NCBI RefSeq assembly: GCF_000383595.1
Contig: NZ_KB911581.1
Span: 2,486,265 to 2,550,264, forward strand
Source: Streptomyces bottropensis ATCC 25435
GTDB taxonomy: Bacteria; Actinomycetota; Actinomycetes; Streptomycetales; Streptomycetaceae
Direction: 5' to 3'
DNA length: 64,000 bases
In this document: piece after piece, positions 45,478-56,318 of the stretch
Position numbering within the stretch: the first letter of the stretch is position 1
Layout: every line of letters starts with the position of its first letter
Made by a program: the position numbers and the translations under genes
Notes under the pieces: model-generated
Seen by the model: only the letters and a program-made list of their open reading frames with translations
Told to the model about the DNA's origin: nothing
Database searches by the model: none

Positions 45478-47223
45478 TCACGCCACCGTCAGCACCACGC
45501 ACGACTCCCCGCCCAGGGTCAGCATCCCGTCCGCGCCCGGCGCCGACACCGGGTCCCAGGACGCCAGGACCCGGGCGTGCGGGACGCCGACCGGAATCGC
45601 GGCGGTCTCCTTGCCCAGATTCAGTGCCACGCGTACGTCACCGCGCCGGAAGCCGAACCACCGGGCCTCCTCGTCGTAGGCGACCTTGACGTCGGAGAGG
45701 TCGGGGTCGGACAGGTCGGGGAAGGTGCGGCGGAGGGTGACGAGGGTGCGGTACCAGGCCAGCATCCGGGCGTGCGGCTCGCGCGCCGGCTCGGACCAGT
45801 CGAGGCAGGAGCGGTCGCGGGTCGCCGGGTCCTGGGGGTCGGGAACGTCCTCCTCGGCCCATCCGTGCGCCGCGAACTCCCGGCGCCGCCCCCGCCGTAC
45901 CGCCTCCGCGAGTTCCGGGTCGGTGTGGTCCGTGAAGAACTGCCAGGGAGTGGAGGCCGCCCACTCCTCGCCCATGAAGAGCATGGGGGTGAAGGGTCCC
46001 GCGAGGACGAGCGCGGCCGCGCAGGCCAGCAGGCCGGAGGAGAGGGTCGCGGCCAGGCGGTCCCCCTGGGCCCGGTTGCCGATCTGGTCGTGGGTCTGGG
46101 TGTAGCCCAGCAGCCGGTGCGCGGACAGGCTCATGCGGTCCAGGGGGCGGCCGTGGCGGCGCTCCCGGAAGGAGGAGTACGAGCCGTCGTGGAAGTAGCC
46201 GCCCGTCAGGGTCTTCGCCAGACCTGCCAGGCCCGCCCGCGCGAAGTCCTCGTAGTAGCCCTGCGCCTCACCGGTCAGGGTGGTGTGCAGGGTGTGGTGG
46301 AAGTCGTCGTTCCACTGGGCGTGCAGCCCGAGCCCGCCCTGCGCGCGCGGGGTGACCAGGCGCGGGTCGTTCAGGTCCGACTCGGCGATCAGGAACAGCG
46401 GGCGGTCCACCTGCTCGGCGAGCGCGTCGACGGCCGTCGACAGCTCCTCCAGGAAGTGCAGGGCACGGGTGTCCTTGAGCGCGTGCACCGCGTCCAGCCG
46501 CAGTCCGTCGAGGCGGTAGTCGCGCAGCCAGGCGAGCGCGCTCTCCAGGAAGTACGCCCGCACCTCGTCCGAACCGGGCGCGTCCAGGTTGACCGCCGCG
46601 CCCCAGGGCGTGTGGTGCCGCTCGGTGAAGTACGGGCCGAAGACGGGCAGGTAGTTGCCGGAGGGGCCCAGATGGTTGTGCACGACGTCGAGCACGACCC
46701 CGAGCCCCAGCTCGTGCGCCGCGTCCACGAACCGCTTCAGCGCCTCGGGACCGCCGTACGGCTCGTGCACGGCCCACAGCGAGACGCCCTCGTAACCCCA
46801 GCCGTGCGTCCCCGGGAACGGGCACAGCGGCATCAACTCCACGTGTGTGACGCCCAGTTCGACCAGATGCGCGAGGCGCCCGGCGGCCGCGTCCAGGGTG
46901 CCCTCGGGGGTGTAGGTGCCGATGTGCAGCTCGTACAGCACCGCGCCCGCCAGCCCGCGCCCGGACCACGCGGCGCGCCACGCGTACCGCCCGTGGTCGA
47001 CGACCGCGCTCGGGCCGTCGGGGCCGTCGGGCTGCCGGCGCGAGCGTGGATCGGGCAGGACCGGGCCGTCGTCGAGGGCGAAGCCGTAGCGCGTGCCGTC
47101 CGATCCCTCCGCCTCGACCGTCCACCACCCCGGCCGCTCGGGATCGCGCTCCATCGCGTGTGTCACGCCCTCGCGGTGGAGCGTCGAACGGTCGGCCTGC
47201 GGTGCCCACACCTCGAACTGCAC
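45478..47223 (-). CDS. treZ: Malto-oligosyltrehalose trehalohydrolase
   Basis: A GH13 enzyme of 581 residues that releases trehalose from maltooligosyl-trehalose made by TreY. The N-terminal beta domain (VQFEVWAPQADRSTL) precedes the barrel. Region I reads GVVLDVVHNHLGP, region II DGLRLDAVHAL (nucleophile Asp), region III FLIAESDLNDPR (acid Glu) and region IV YTQTHDQIGNR. The end is a beta domain. GTG 47223 follows GGGAGAAG by about 6 nt. Its partner treY lies 4.2 kb away on the same strand, with FHA, M14 and SSI genes between them, a looser arrangement than a compact treXYZ operon. Confidence 0.93.
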   Translation of the reverse strand: MQFEVWAPQADRSTLHREGVTHAMERDPERPGWWTVEAEGSDGTRYGFALDDGPVLPDPRSRRQPDGPDGPSAVVDHGRYAWRAAWSGRGLAGAVLYELHIGTYTPEGTLDAAAGRLAHLVELGVTHVELMPLCPFPGTHGWGYEGVSLWAVHEPYGGPEALKRFVDAAHELGLGVVLDVVHNHLGPSGNYLPVFGPYFTERHHTPWGAAVNLDAPGSDEVRAYFLESALAWLRDYRLDGLRLDAVHALKDTRALHFLEELSTAVDALAEQVDRPLFLIAESDLNDPRLVTPRAQGGLGLHAQWNDDFHHTLHTTLTGEAQGYYEDFARAGLAGLAKTLTGGYFHDGSYSSFRERRHGRPLDRMSLSAHRLLGYTQTHDQIGNRAQGDRLAATLSSGLLACAAALVLAGPFTPMLFMGEEWAASTPWQFFTDHTDPELAEAVRRGRRREFAAHGWAEEDVPDPQDPATRDRSCLDWSEPAREPHARMLAWYRTLVTLRRTFPDLSDPDLSDVKVAYDEEARWFGFRRGDVRVALNLGKETAAIPVGVPHARVLASWDPVSAPGADGMLTLGGESCVVLTVA

Positions 47224-47464
47224 GGAACGCTTCTCCCTCGGCTGCCGGTGGTCCTTCTGGGTAGTCAGGGGCCGAGCCGCTCCGGGCCGTAGGGACACGT
47301 GCCGGAACCGCTCGCCTCCATCGTGCGCCAAACGGGATCTCCGCGCGGTCGGATCGCCGCTTTCGCCCCGTGAGTCGCACCACCGGTCAGGCATGTGTCC
47401 GGGGATGGTCACCGTTTACGGCTTGTCTGGACACCCCAGGTCCCCCTGACCGACAATCACACGC

Positions 47465-48016
47465 GTGACGTCGTCCTTCGAGTTCCACACGTACCCCGCG
47501 CGACTGTCGGACGCCGAGCGCGACCGCGCGCTGAGGGCGCTCCGTGACGGCGTCGCACTGGGCCGTCTGTCGCACGACACCTTCATCCGGCGGATGGAGC
47601 TGGCGCTCACCGCCCGTCGCTCCGACGAACTCGCCGTGCTCGTCGCCGATCTGCCCGTCGAGAAGCGCTGGTCCCGACTGGTGCTCGGCACCGTCGGTGC
47701 GGTCTCCGGCTTCGGTGTGAAGCTGCGCCGGGCCTGGCAGGCCGAGCGGCTCCCCAAGCTCCAGCTGCCGCACCCCGGGAGCGAGCACGCCCTGCGCATC
47801 GGCCGCGACCCCGGCAGCGGCCTTCGGCTCAGCCACGAGACGGTCTCCCGGGTGCACGCCGAGCTGAGCCGCCAGGGCGGCCTGTGGATCCTGCGCGACC
47901 TCGGCTCCACCAACGGCACGACCGTCAACGGCCGTCGGGTGATCGGCGCGGCCGTCGTGCGTGACGGCGATCAGGTCAGTTTCGGCCGCATGAACTTCCG
48001 CCTCTCCTCGGAATGA
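47465..48016 (+). CDS. DUF1707 plus FHA-domain protein
   Basis: A 183-residue protein. Residues about 12-62 are a DUF1707 (SHOCT-like) module (RLSDAERDRALRALRDGVAL, RMELALTARRSDELAVLVAD). Residues about 100-180 are an FHA domain that binds phosphothreonine peptides, with the classical IGRDPGSGLRLSHETVSRVH and DLGSTNGTTVNGRRV motifs. It is probably a reader of Ser/Thr kinase signalling. DUF1707 could act in membrane or protein contact. GTG 47465 has no clear ribosome site and may be nearly leaderless. It is divergent from treZ. Confidence 0.85.
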   Translation: MTSSFEFHTYPARLSDAERDRALRALRDGVALGRLSHDTFIRRMELALTARRSDELAVLVADLPVEKRWSRLVLGTVGAVSGFGVKLRRAWQAERLPKLQLPHPGSEHALRIGRDPGSGLRLSHETVSRVHAELSRQGGLWILRDLGSTNGTTVNGRRVIGAAVVRDGDQVSFGRMNFRLSSE

Positions 48017-48169
48017 CCTTCCGACCGATCCCACGGTAAAGCTCTGGCCTGGGATTTACGCAGCGAGTTTGTCGACTTCCCTTCCCTTCCAGGGTGTTGA
48101 CGTGCGTTCTCGGCCATGACTGACTGTGTGTACACCATGCACACCAGGTGAACCGACGGCACCACATTC

Positions 48170-49534
48170 GTGGAGGTGTGTGCCCTGCCGCCACTCCTCC
48201 GCTATCCGACCGTGGACGAGTTGTCCGCCCGCGCGGCAACCCTCGTCGACCGGCATCCGCACCGCGCCCGACTGCGCCGCGTGGGCACCTCACGGGCGGG
48301 CACCCCGATGTGGCTGCTGTCCGTCGGACGGGGCGGCCGCCACACCCTCGTCGTCGCCGGCCCGCACGCCAACGAGCCGGTGGGCGGGGCCACCGTCCTC
48401 CGGCTCGCCGAACGGGTGCTGGCCGACCCCCGGTTGAGCGAGGGCGCCGACACCACCTGGAACCTGCTGCTGAGCCTCGACCCCGACGGCTCCCGCCGCA
48501 ACGAGGGCTGGCTGTCCGGCCCGTACACCCTCGGCCACCACTTCCGGCACTTCTTCCGCCCCGGCTTCCTGGAACAGCCCGAATGGCTGCCCGACGGTGC
48601 CGCCGGCGCCGTCATGCCCGAGACCCGCGCCCTGCTCGACCTCCAGGACGAACTGCGGCCCTTCTTCCAGTGCTCCCTGCACGGCGTCGACGTCGGCGGC
48701 GGCTTCGTCGAGCTGACCCGCGACCTGCCGGGCCTCGACCGGCGCGTCGCGTGCGCCGCCGCCCGCCTCGGCATCCCGCGCGAGCTGAGCCCGTACGACA
48801 CCCTGTACTGGCCCCGCCTCGGCCCCGCCGTCTACCGCATCCCGCCCCCGCGCCGCGGCGACCTGGCCGCCGCCATCACCGAGGCCGCCGTCGAGTCCAC
48901 CTGGTACCACCCGCACCGCTACGGCACGGTCACCGCCGTGGTCGAGGCACCCATGTGGGGCGTGACCGCCGTCGAGGACGGCTCCCCGTCGCCCGACGCC
49001 GACGCCGTGCTGCGCCGTGTCAGCCGCGCGCTGCGCCGCGACACCCGGCTCCTGGAGGGCATCCTCGGCCGCGTGCGCACCTCGGTGGGCGGCGGCCCGG
49101 ACGCCGCCCGGTTCCTCGCCCCGGTCGACGACTACCTCCTGGTCGGGCCGGGCCTCGCCGACTCCTGGGACCCCGACGTCCACGACGCCGACGCCCGGCC
49201 GCTGCCCCCGCTCGACACCGCCCGGCTCACCACCCTCGCCATCTCCGGCCGCCGGGTCGCCCTGCGCACCGCCGGGCTGCTGCACCAGCTGGTGACCCGC
49301 GCCGGACGCGACCCGGCAGGCGCGCTGCCCGAGCTGGACCGGCTCGTCGAGGAGTGGTGCGCCGACTACCGCGACGGCTACCGGGCGCGCTGGATCCCCG
49401 TCGCCCGCCAGGCGGAGTACCAGACCCGTGTGGTCCTCGCCGCGTTCGACCTGGCGTCCGGGCGTCCGGACGGCTCCCGTTCGGGTGAGCCGGGATGGAG
49501 TTCCGAGCCCGCCGTGCCGATGCACCGGGAATGA
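48170..49534 (+). CDS. M14-family zinc carboxypeptidase
   Basis: A 454-residue metallopeptidase. Zinc ligands are in VVAGPHANEPVGGATV (HxxE) and CSLHGVDVGGGF (His). The catalytic Glu is probably in TAVVEAPMWGV. Substrate-anchoring Arg lies near LDPDGSRRNEG. It is a clear paralogue of the gene at 49943-51211, sharing for example YPTVDEL, SRAGTP, HANEP and AERVL segments. No signal peptide is visible, so it is probably cytoplasmic or exported by another route. The start is uncertain: GTG 48170, GTG 48176 or a CTG 8 nt after GGAGG. The stop overlaps the SSI gene as ATGA. Confidence 0.85.
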   Translation: MEVCALPPLLRYPTVDELSARAATLVDRHPHRARLRRVGTSRAGTPMWLLSVGRGGRHTLVVAGPHANEPVGGATVLRLAERVLADPRLSEGADTTWNLLLSLDPDGSRRNEGWLSGPYTLGHHFRHFFRPGFLEQPEWLPDGAAGAVMPETRALLDLQDELRPFFQCSLHGVDVGGGFVELTRDLPGLDRRVACAAARLGIPRELSPYDTLYWPRLGPAVYRIPPPRRGDLAAAITEAAVESTWYHPHRYGTVTAVVEAPMWGVTAVEDGSPSPDADAVLRRVSRALRRDTRLLEGILGRVRTSVGGGPDAARFLAPVDDYLLVGPGLADSWDPDVHDADARPLPPLDTARLTTLAISGRRVALRTAGLLHQLVTRAGRDPAGALPELDRLVEEWCADYRDGYRARWIPVARQAEYQTRVVLAAFDLASGRPDGSRSGEPGWSSEPAVPMHRE

Positions 49535-49938
49535 CGAACCCCACCCGCGCGGTACGCGCCGGCCTGCTCGCCGCCCTCGCCCTCCTCAGCGTCGCCGCCT
49601 CGGCCCCCGGCCGGGCGACCGCCGTCCAGGGCGACTGGCTCTACGTCTCCCTCACCCGCGGCGACGCCCGCTCCTCCGACACCCGGGGCGCCCTGCTCCT
49701 GTGCGACCCGCCGCAGGGCCACGGCCGCGCCACCGAGGCCTGCGCGGACCTCCGCCGCTCCGGCGGCGACATCGCCCGCATCCCCCACCGGCCCACCCTC
49801 TGCACCCAGATGTACGCCCCCGTCCGCGCCACCGCCGAGGGCCAGTGGAACGGCCGACAGGTCGCCTACGAACGGACCTTCGCCAACGCGTGCGTGATGG
49901 CGGCCCGTACGGGAGCGGTGTTCGCCCTGTCGGACTGA
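49531..49938 (+). CDS. Subtilisin-inhibitor-like protein (SSI, I16)
   Basis: A 135-residue secreted proteinase inhibitor. Signal peptide: about residues 1-31 (AVRAGLLAALALLSVAASAP). The mature part matches SSI: LYVSLTRGDARSSD, LLLCDPPQGHG, EACADLRRSGGDI, GQWNGRQVAYERTFANAC and the terminal VFALSD. Four Cys can form the two family disulphides. The reactive-site loop reads C91-T-Q93-M94-Y, so P1 is Gln where Met, Lys or Arg is usual. ATG 49531 overlaps the M14 stop by 4 nt, tying inhibitor synthesis to a carboxypeptidase. Its target may be a subtilase such as the one at 36214; that is inference. Confidence 0.88.
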   Translation: MTNPTRAVRAGLLAALALLSVAASAPGRATAVQGDWLYVSLTRGDARSSDTRGALLLCDPPQGHGRATEACADLRRSGGDIARIPHRPTLCTQMYAPVRATAEGQWNGRQVAYERTFANACVMAARTGAVFALSD

Positions 49939-49942
49939 CCCC

Positions 49943-51211
49943 TCAGGTCCCCGTGGTCCCCAGCGCACAGGACGCGGCCGCCAGCACCGTGCGCACCTGA
50001 TGCTCGACCTGGTCGGCCAGCGGCACCGGCCGGGCGCGGAACCGGTCGGCGAAGGACTCGCACCACTCGGCGACGAGCCCTTCGAGGAGGGGCGCCCCCG
50101 GTGCCTCGGCTTCCACCAGGACGCGCCGCAGCATCGCCGCGGCCCGCAGCGGCAGCCGGCGCCCGAAGGCGTCCACACTGCCCACGTACGCCGTCGACAG
50201 GTCCGGCACCGGCCCGTCGGTCCAGTCCCGGGCCAGCCCCGGCACCAGGGCCAGCGCCCACCGGGCGGCCCGCAGCAGCGGCCCCTCGGGGCCCGGCAGC
50301 CCGGGCAGCGCCTGAGCGAGCACCCGCTCCACCTGGCCCGCGTCCGCGAGGAGCCGCCGCGCCAGATGGCGCAGCGCCGCCGCCGGGGCCGGGTGCGGGG
50401 CGATGTCGTCCACCAGGTCGCTCGCCCACATCGGCACCTCGACGACCGCCGTCAGGCCGCCGTACCGGTGGGCGTGGTACCAGGTGCTGTGCCGGGCGTC
50501 GTCCGGCATGCTCGGGTAGGCGGCGTGCCCGCCGGGCCGGGGCATCACGAACACCCCCGGGCCGGACACCGGCCAGCCCGCGGCGTCCGAGGCGCCCCTC
50601 TCCACCGGTATCCCCAGCTCGGCCGCCGACTTGGCGAACGGCTCGGCCAGCCCCGGCACGTCCTTCGTCAACTGCACCCAGCTGCCGCCGAGATCGGTGC
50701 CGTGCAGGGTCACCTGGAGGTAGGGCCGCAGCTCGTCCAGCACACCGAGCAGGGCGTGCGTCTCGGGCGGCAGCCGGTCGGGCGGCAGTACCGACGGCGA
50801 CCACTCCGGCTGCTCGGGACCGGCCGGCCGGAAGAACCCCAGGTGATAGTCGAACAGGGTGCGCGGCGCCGGGGTCGTGTGCAGACTCGCCCCGTCCGGG
50901 TCGGCGCACAGCACGAAGTGCCAGGAGACACCGGCCCGTAACTCCCGCTCCCGCAGGACCCGTTCGGCCAGCGCGAGCACCGTGGAGCCGCCGGTCGGCT
51001 CGTTCGCGTGGGCGCCCGCGACGACCAGGACCGCGCGTCTCGCATGGCCCACGGACAGCAGCCGCAGCGGCCGGCCCGCGCGGGACACACCGATCCGCCG
51101 CAGCGCGCACAGTCCCGGCCGGCGCACCGTCAGAGTCCGTGCCGCGGCCTCCAGTTCAGCCACCGTGGGATAACCGAGCTCCGACAGCAGACCCACCCCC
51201 GTCCAGTCCAC
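49943..51211 (-). CDS. M14-family zinc carboxypeptidase, paralogue
   Basis: A 422-residue metallopeptidase. Zinc ligands: VVAGAHANEPTGGSTV (HxxE) and VTLHGTDLGGSW (His); catalytic Glu in TAVVEVPMWAS. It is colinear over its length with the M14 protein at 48170-49534. The two genes point at each other with the SSI gene in between; only 4 nt separate its stop from that of the inhibitor. GTG 51211 is the longest start and has a weak ribosome site. No signal peptide. An inverted duplication that captured the inhibitor gene is one explanation of the layout. Confidence 0.85.
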   Translation of the reverse strand: MDWTGVGLLSELGYPTVAELEAAARTLTVRRPGLCALRRIGVSRAGRPLRLLSVGHARRAVLVVAGAHANEPTGGSTVLALAERVLRERELRAGVSWHFVLCADPDGASLHTTPAPRTLFDYHLGFFRPAGPEQPEWSPSVLPPDRLPPETHALLGVLDELRPYLQVTLHGTDLGGSWVQLTKDVPGLAEPFAKSAAELGIPVERGASDAAGWPVSGPGVFVMPRPGGHAAYPSMPDDARHSTWYHAHRYGGLTAVVEVPMWASDLVDDIAPHPAPAAALRHLARRLLADAGQVERVLAQALPGLPGPEGPLLRAARWALALVPGLARDWTDGPVPDLSTAYVGSVDAFGRRLPLRAAAMLRRVLVEAEAPGAPLLEGLVAEWCESFADRFRARPVPLADQVEHQVRTVLAAASCALGTTGT

Positions 51212-51392
51212 CTGGCATCAGCATCCGCACACCCGGCACGGCCGGGTGGGGAATATGCCCAGTGTCCGCCTTTATGGGGGGCGGCGCCCAGGGGCGCCCG
51301 AGCGCATTCACCGATTCCCCGTACGAGAGCCACCGCTCCCCGCCCCGGCGCCGGGTGACGTCCTCCCCGTCACCCCGGCGGGGGAGCCGCCC

Positions 51393-53741
51393 TCACGCGC
51401 CGACCCGCTCCAGGAGCGCGACCGGTAGCGTCCCGAAGAGGTCCGCCACCCGCACGTCACCCGTGAACTCCCGCTCTCCGCCGAGCACCTCGGCCCACCG
51501 GCCCTCCGGCAGCGTCAGCCGGGTGTCCCGCCAGCCCCCGGCCTCCGCCAGCCGCAGCGACAGCCGTGTCACCGCCGTGACCACCTCCCCGGACCGGGCG
51601 AAGGCCACACAGTGCCCGGCCCCGGGCCCGTCCGCCGACAGCGGTACGTACGTCGCCGCGTCCCCGAACACCTCCGGCCGCCGCGCGCGCAGCCGCAGCG
51701 CGGCCGAGGTGAGCCGGAACTTCTCGGACGCGTCGGGGCCCGCGTCGCGCGACGCGAAGGGCCGGCGGTTGTCCGGGTCCACCAGCGCCCGGTACTCGTC
51801 CTCCGTGCCCTGGTAGAGGTCCGGCACCCCCGGCATGGTCAGCTGCACCAGGGCCGCGCCGAGGCGGTTGGCCCGTACGTACGGCTCCAGCTCCTCCCGC
51901 AGCGCGGCGACCCGGGTGTCCACGGCGGGGCCCCGTGCGACGAACTGCGCCACCGCCTCTTCGTACGCCGGGTTCTGCTCGGTCCAGGACGTGTGCAGAC
52001 CGGCCTCCCGCACATGCTTCAGCAGGGCGTCCCGCAGCCGGTCGCCGTCCGCGGGTCCGAGCCCGAACGCCGTCTGCCAGGCCGCCCACGCCAGCTGCGG
52101 ATCCGGCACACCTGCCCCGGCCCCGTCGCCGGCGCCCGTCACCTCCGCGAGGACGTCGCCCCACCGCTGCGGGCACTGCGCGAGCACCGCGATGGCCGCC
52201 CGCACATCCGCGCTGCGCTTGGTGTCGTGCGTCGACAGCACGGTCCCCGTCGCCGGCCAGTCGCGCTGCACCCGGGCGCAGTAGGCGTGGAAGTCCTCGG
52301 CCGACACGGCCGGGCTGCCCGGATCGCCCCCCACCTCGTTCGCCGAGAGCAGTGGCACATAGCGGTAGAACGCCGTGTCCTCCACCGACTTGGCCCGCAG
52401 CGCCGACGAGGTCTGCGCGAACCGGGCCCGGAACTCCGCGTGCTCCGGCCCGTCACCGGCCCGGCCCAGCACCAGATCCCGTACGGCGTCCACCGACCGG
52501 GCCTCCTCGGGCACCACGAACAGCGCGCGCGCCTCGGCCGCGGCCTCCTCGGTGACGACGAGGGAGGCGTCCTCGGAGGTGTACGGCCGGTACACCTCCA
52601 TCCGCGCGAGCAGCTCGCACAGCGCGGTGCGCAGCGCCCACGGCGCCTGGTCGCGCAGGGCGAGCAGCGGGGAGCGCTCGCACAGGCGGTGCGCCACCCG
52701 GGTGAGCCGTTCCACCTCGGCGACCAGTTCGTGCGTGAGCACCCGGTACGCGGCCCGCCGCACGGTCGACTCCCAGTCGCCGCCCCGGTCGGTCTGCGCG
52801 GCCGTGAACCGCCGGTACCGGTCCAGCAGTTCATCGGCCCCCGCCGGATCCGTGAACAGCCCGTCGACGTGCCGCAGCGCGTCGTAGCCGGTGGTCCCCG
52901 CGACCGGCCAGGCCGCCGGCAGCGGCTCCCCGTCCGCCAGGATCTTCTCGACGACGGTCCATCGCCCGCCGGTCGCCCCGTGCAGCCGCCGCAGATAGGC
53001 GTCCGGGTCGGCGAGCCCGTCGGGATGGTCGACCCGCAGCCCGTCGACGACTCCCTCCTCCAGCAGCCGCAGGATCATCGCGTGGGTCGCGTCGAACACG
53101 TCCGGCTCCTCGACCCGCACCCCGATCAGCTCCGAGATGCTGAAGAAGCGCCGGTAGTTCAGCTCCGTCCGGGCCAGCCGCCACCACACCGGCCGGTACC
53201 ACTGCGCGTCCAGCAGCTGCGGCAGCGGCAGTTTCTCGGTGCCCTCCCGCAGCGGGAACACATGGTCGTAGTAGCGCAGCTCCCGCCCGTCGACCACGAA
53301 CCGGTCGATCTCCGCGCCCAGCGGCCCCCCGAGCACCGGCAGCAGCACCCGGCCGCCCTGTGCCTCCCAGTCGATGTCGAACCACCGCGCGTACGCCGAC
53401 TCCGGCCCCTCCCGCAGCACCTCCCACAGCGCCCGGTTGTGCCGAGGGGCCATGGCCATGTGGTTCGGCACGATGTCCACGACGAGGCCGAGTCCGTGCT
53501 CCCGCGCGGTGCGGGCCAGCGCCCGCAGTCCCTCCTCGCCCCCGAGTTCCTCCCGCACCCGCCCGTGGTCGACCACGTCGTAGCCGTGCGCGGACCCGGG
53601 GACGGCCTCCAGCACGGGGGAGAGGTGCAGATGGGAGACGCCGAGGGAGGCGATGTACGGGACGGCGGCCGCGGCGGCGGCGAAGGGGAAGCCGGGCTGG
53701 AGCTGGATGCGGTAGGTGGCGGCAGGCACGACAGAGGTCAT
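51393..53741 (-). CDS. treY: Malto-oligosyltrehalose synthase
   Basis: A GH13 isomerase of 782 residues that turns the reducing-end alpha-1,4 bond of maltooligosaccharides into the alpha,alpha-1,1 bond of trehalose. Barrel motifs: GLVVDIVPNHMAM (region I), VVDGLRVDHPDGLADP (II), WTVVEKILADGEPLP (III) and TVLSTHDTKRSADVR (IV). The start MTSVVPAATYRIQLQPGFPF is typical. It works with TreZ (45478) on glycogen-derived chains, and GlgX upstream on the same strand would supply them. The gap to glgX is about 105 nt, so co-transcription is possible. Confidence 0.94.
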   Translation of the reverse strand: MTSVVPAATYRIQLQPGFPFAAAAAAVPYIASLGVSHLHLSPVLEAVPGSAHGYDVVDHGRVREELGGEEGLRALARTAREHGLGLVVDIVPNHMAMAPRHNRALWEVLREGPESAYARWFDIDWEAQGGRVLLPVLGGPLGAEIDRFVVDGRELRYYDHVFPLREGTEKLPLPQLLDAQWYRPVWWRLARTELNYRRFFSISELIGVRVEEPDVFDATHAMILRLLEEGVVDGLRVDHPDGLADPDAYLRRLHGATGGRWTVVEKILADGEPLPAAWPVAGTTGYDALRHVDGLFTDPAGADELLDRYRRFTAAQTDRGGDWESTVRRAAYRVLTHELVAEVERLTRVAHRLCERSPLLALRDQAPWALRTALCELLARMEVYRPYTSEDASLVVTEEAAAEARALFVVPEEARSVDAVRDLVLGRAGDGPEHAEFRARFAQTSSALRAKSVEDTAFYRYVPLLSANEVGGDPGSPAVSAEDFHAYCARVQRDWPATGTVLSTHDTKRSADVRAAIAVLAQCPQRWGDVLAEVTGAGDGAGAGVPDPQLAWAAWQTAFGLGPADGDRLRDALLKHVREAGLHTSWTEQNPAYEEAVAQFVARGPAVDTRVAALREELEPYVRANRLGAALVQLTMPGVPDLYQGTEDEYRALVDPDNRRPFASRDAGPDASEKFRLTSAALRLRARRPEVFGDAATYVPLSADGPGAGHCVAFARSGEVVTAVTRLSLRLAEAGGWRDTRLTLPEGRWAEVLGGEREFTGDVRVADLFGTLPVALLERVGA

Positions 53742-53846
53742 GCAGTCCTACGTACCCGCCCCACGACATTTGGAGCACCGTGACACGCGACGACACGTAT
53801 CGCTTCCGGGGACGCGGGGGTCCTCGCGCATCACGGGGCACTCCAC

Positions 53847-55991
<2,145 letters not shown>

Positions 55992-56318
55992 GGATACGAC
56001 TCTTCCAGTTGTCGCGCGCCGCTGGGGGCGACTCCGAGGGGAGTCTCCCCCAAACTGATGGAACCTCCTAGGACATACGTCCCTCCTGCCCAGTGCGGGA
56101 CACTTCGTGACGCTCCGGAGGCCGCCAGTGTCGGGTCCTCGCCGCCGACCGCCTATGAATCAGCTCACTCCCGGCCCGGCAACGGGGCGGAACAGGGCCG
56201 TCACGTCCGGCAGTTGGGAAAGGACCTGCCCATCCGGCTGTATCGTCATCCGCTACCGGAGTACCCTCCTTGATCGTTGAGTAGGGGTCGGCTCAGGGGA
56301 GCGGAAGGCGGTACGCGG
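55992..56318. other. Divergent intergenic region between glgX and the HEPN gene
   Basis: No gene. Contains an imperfect hairpin at about 56023-56051 (GACTCC and GGAGTC flanked by G and C runs), which could act in the glgX leader. Nothing else was recognised. Confidence 0.4.
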
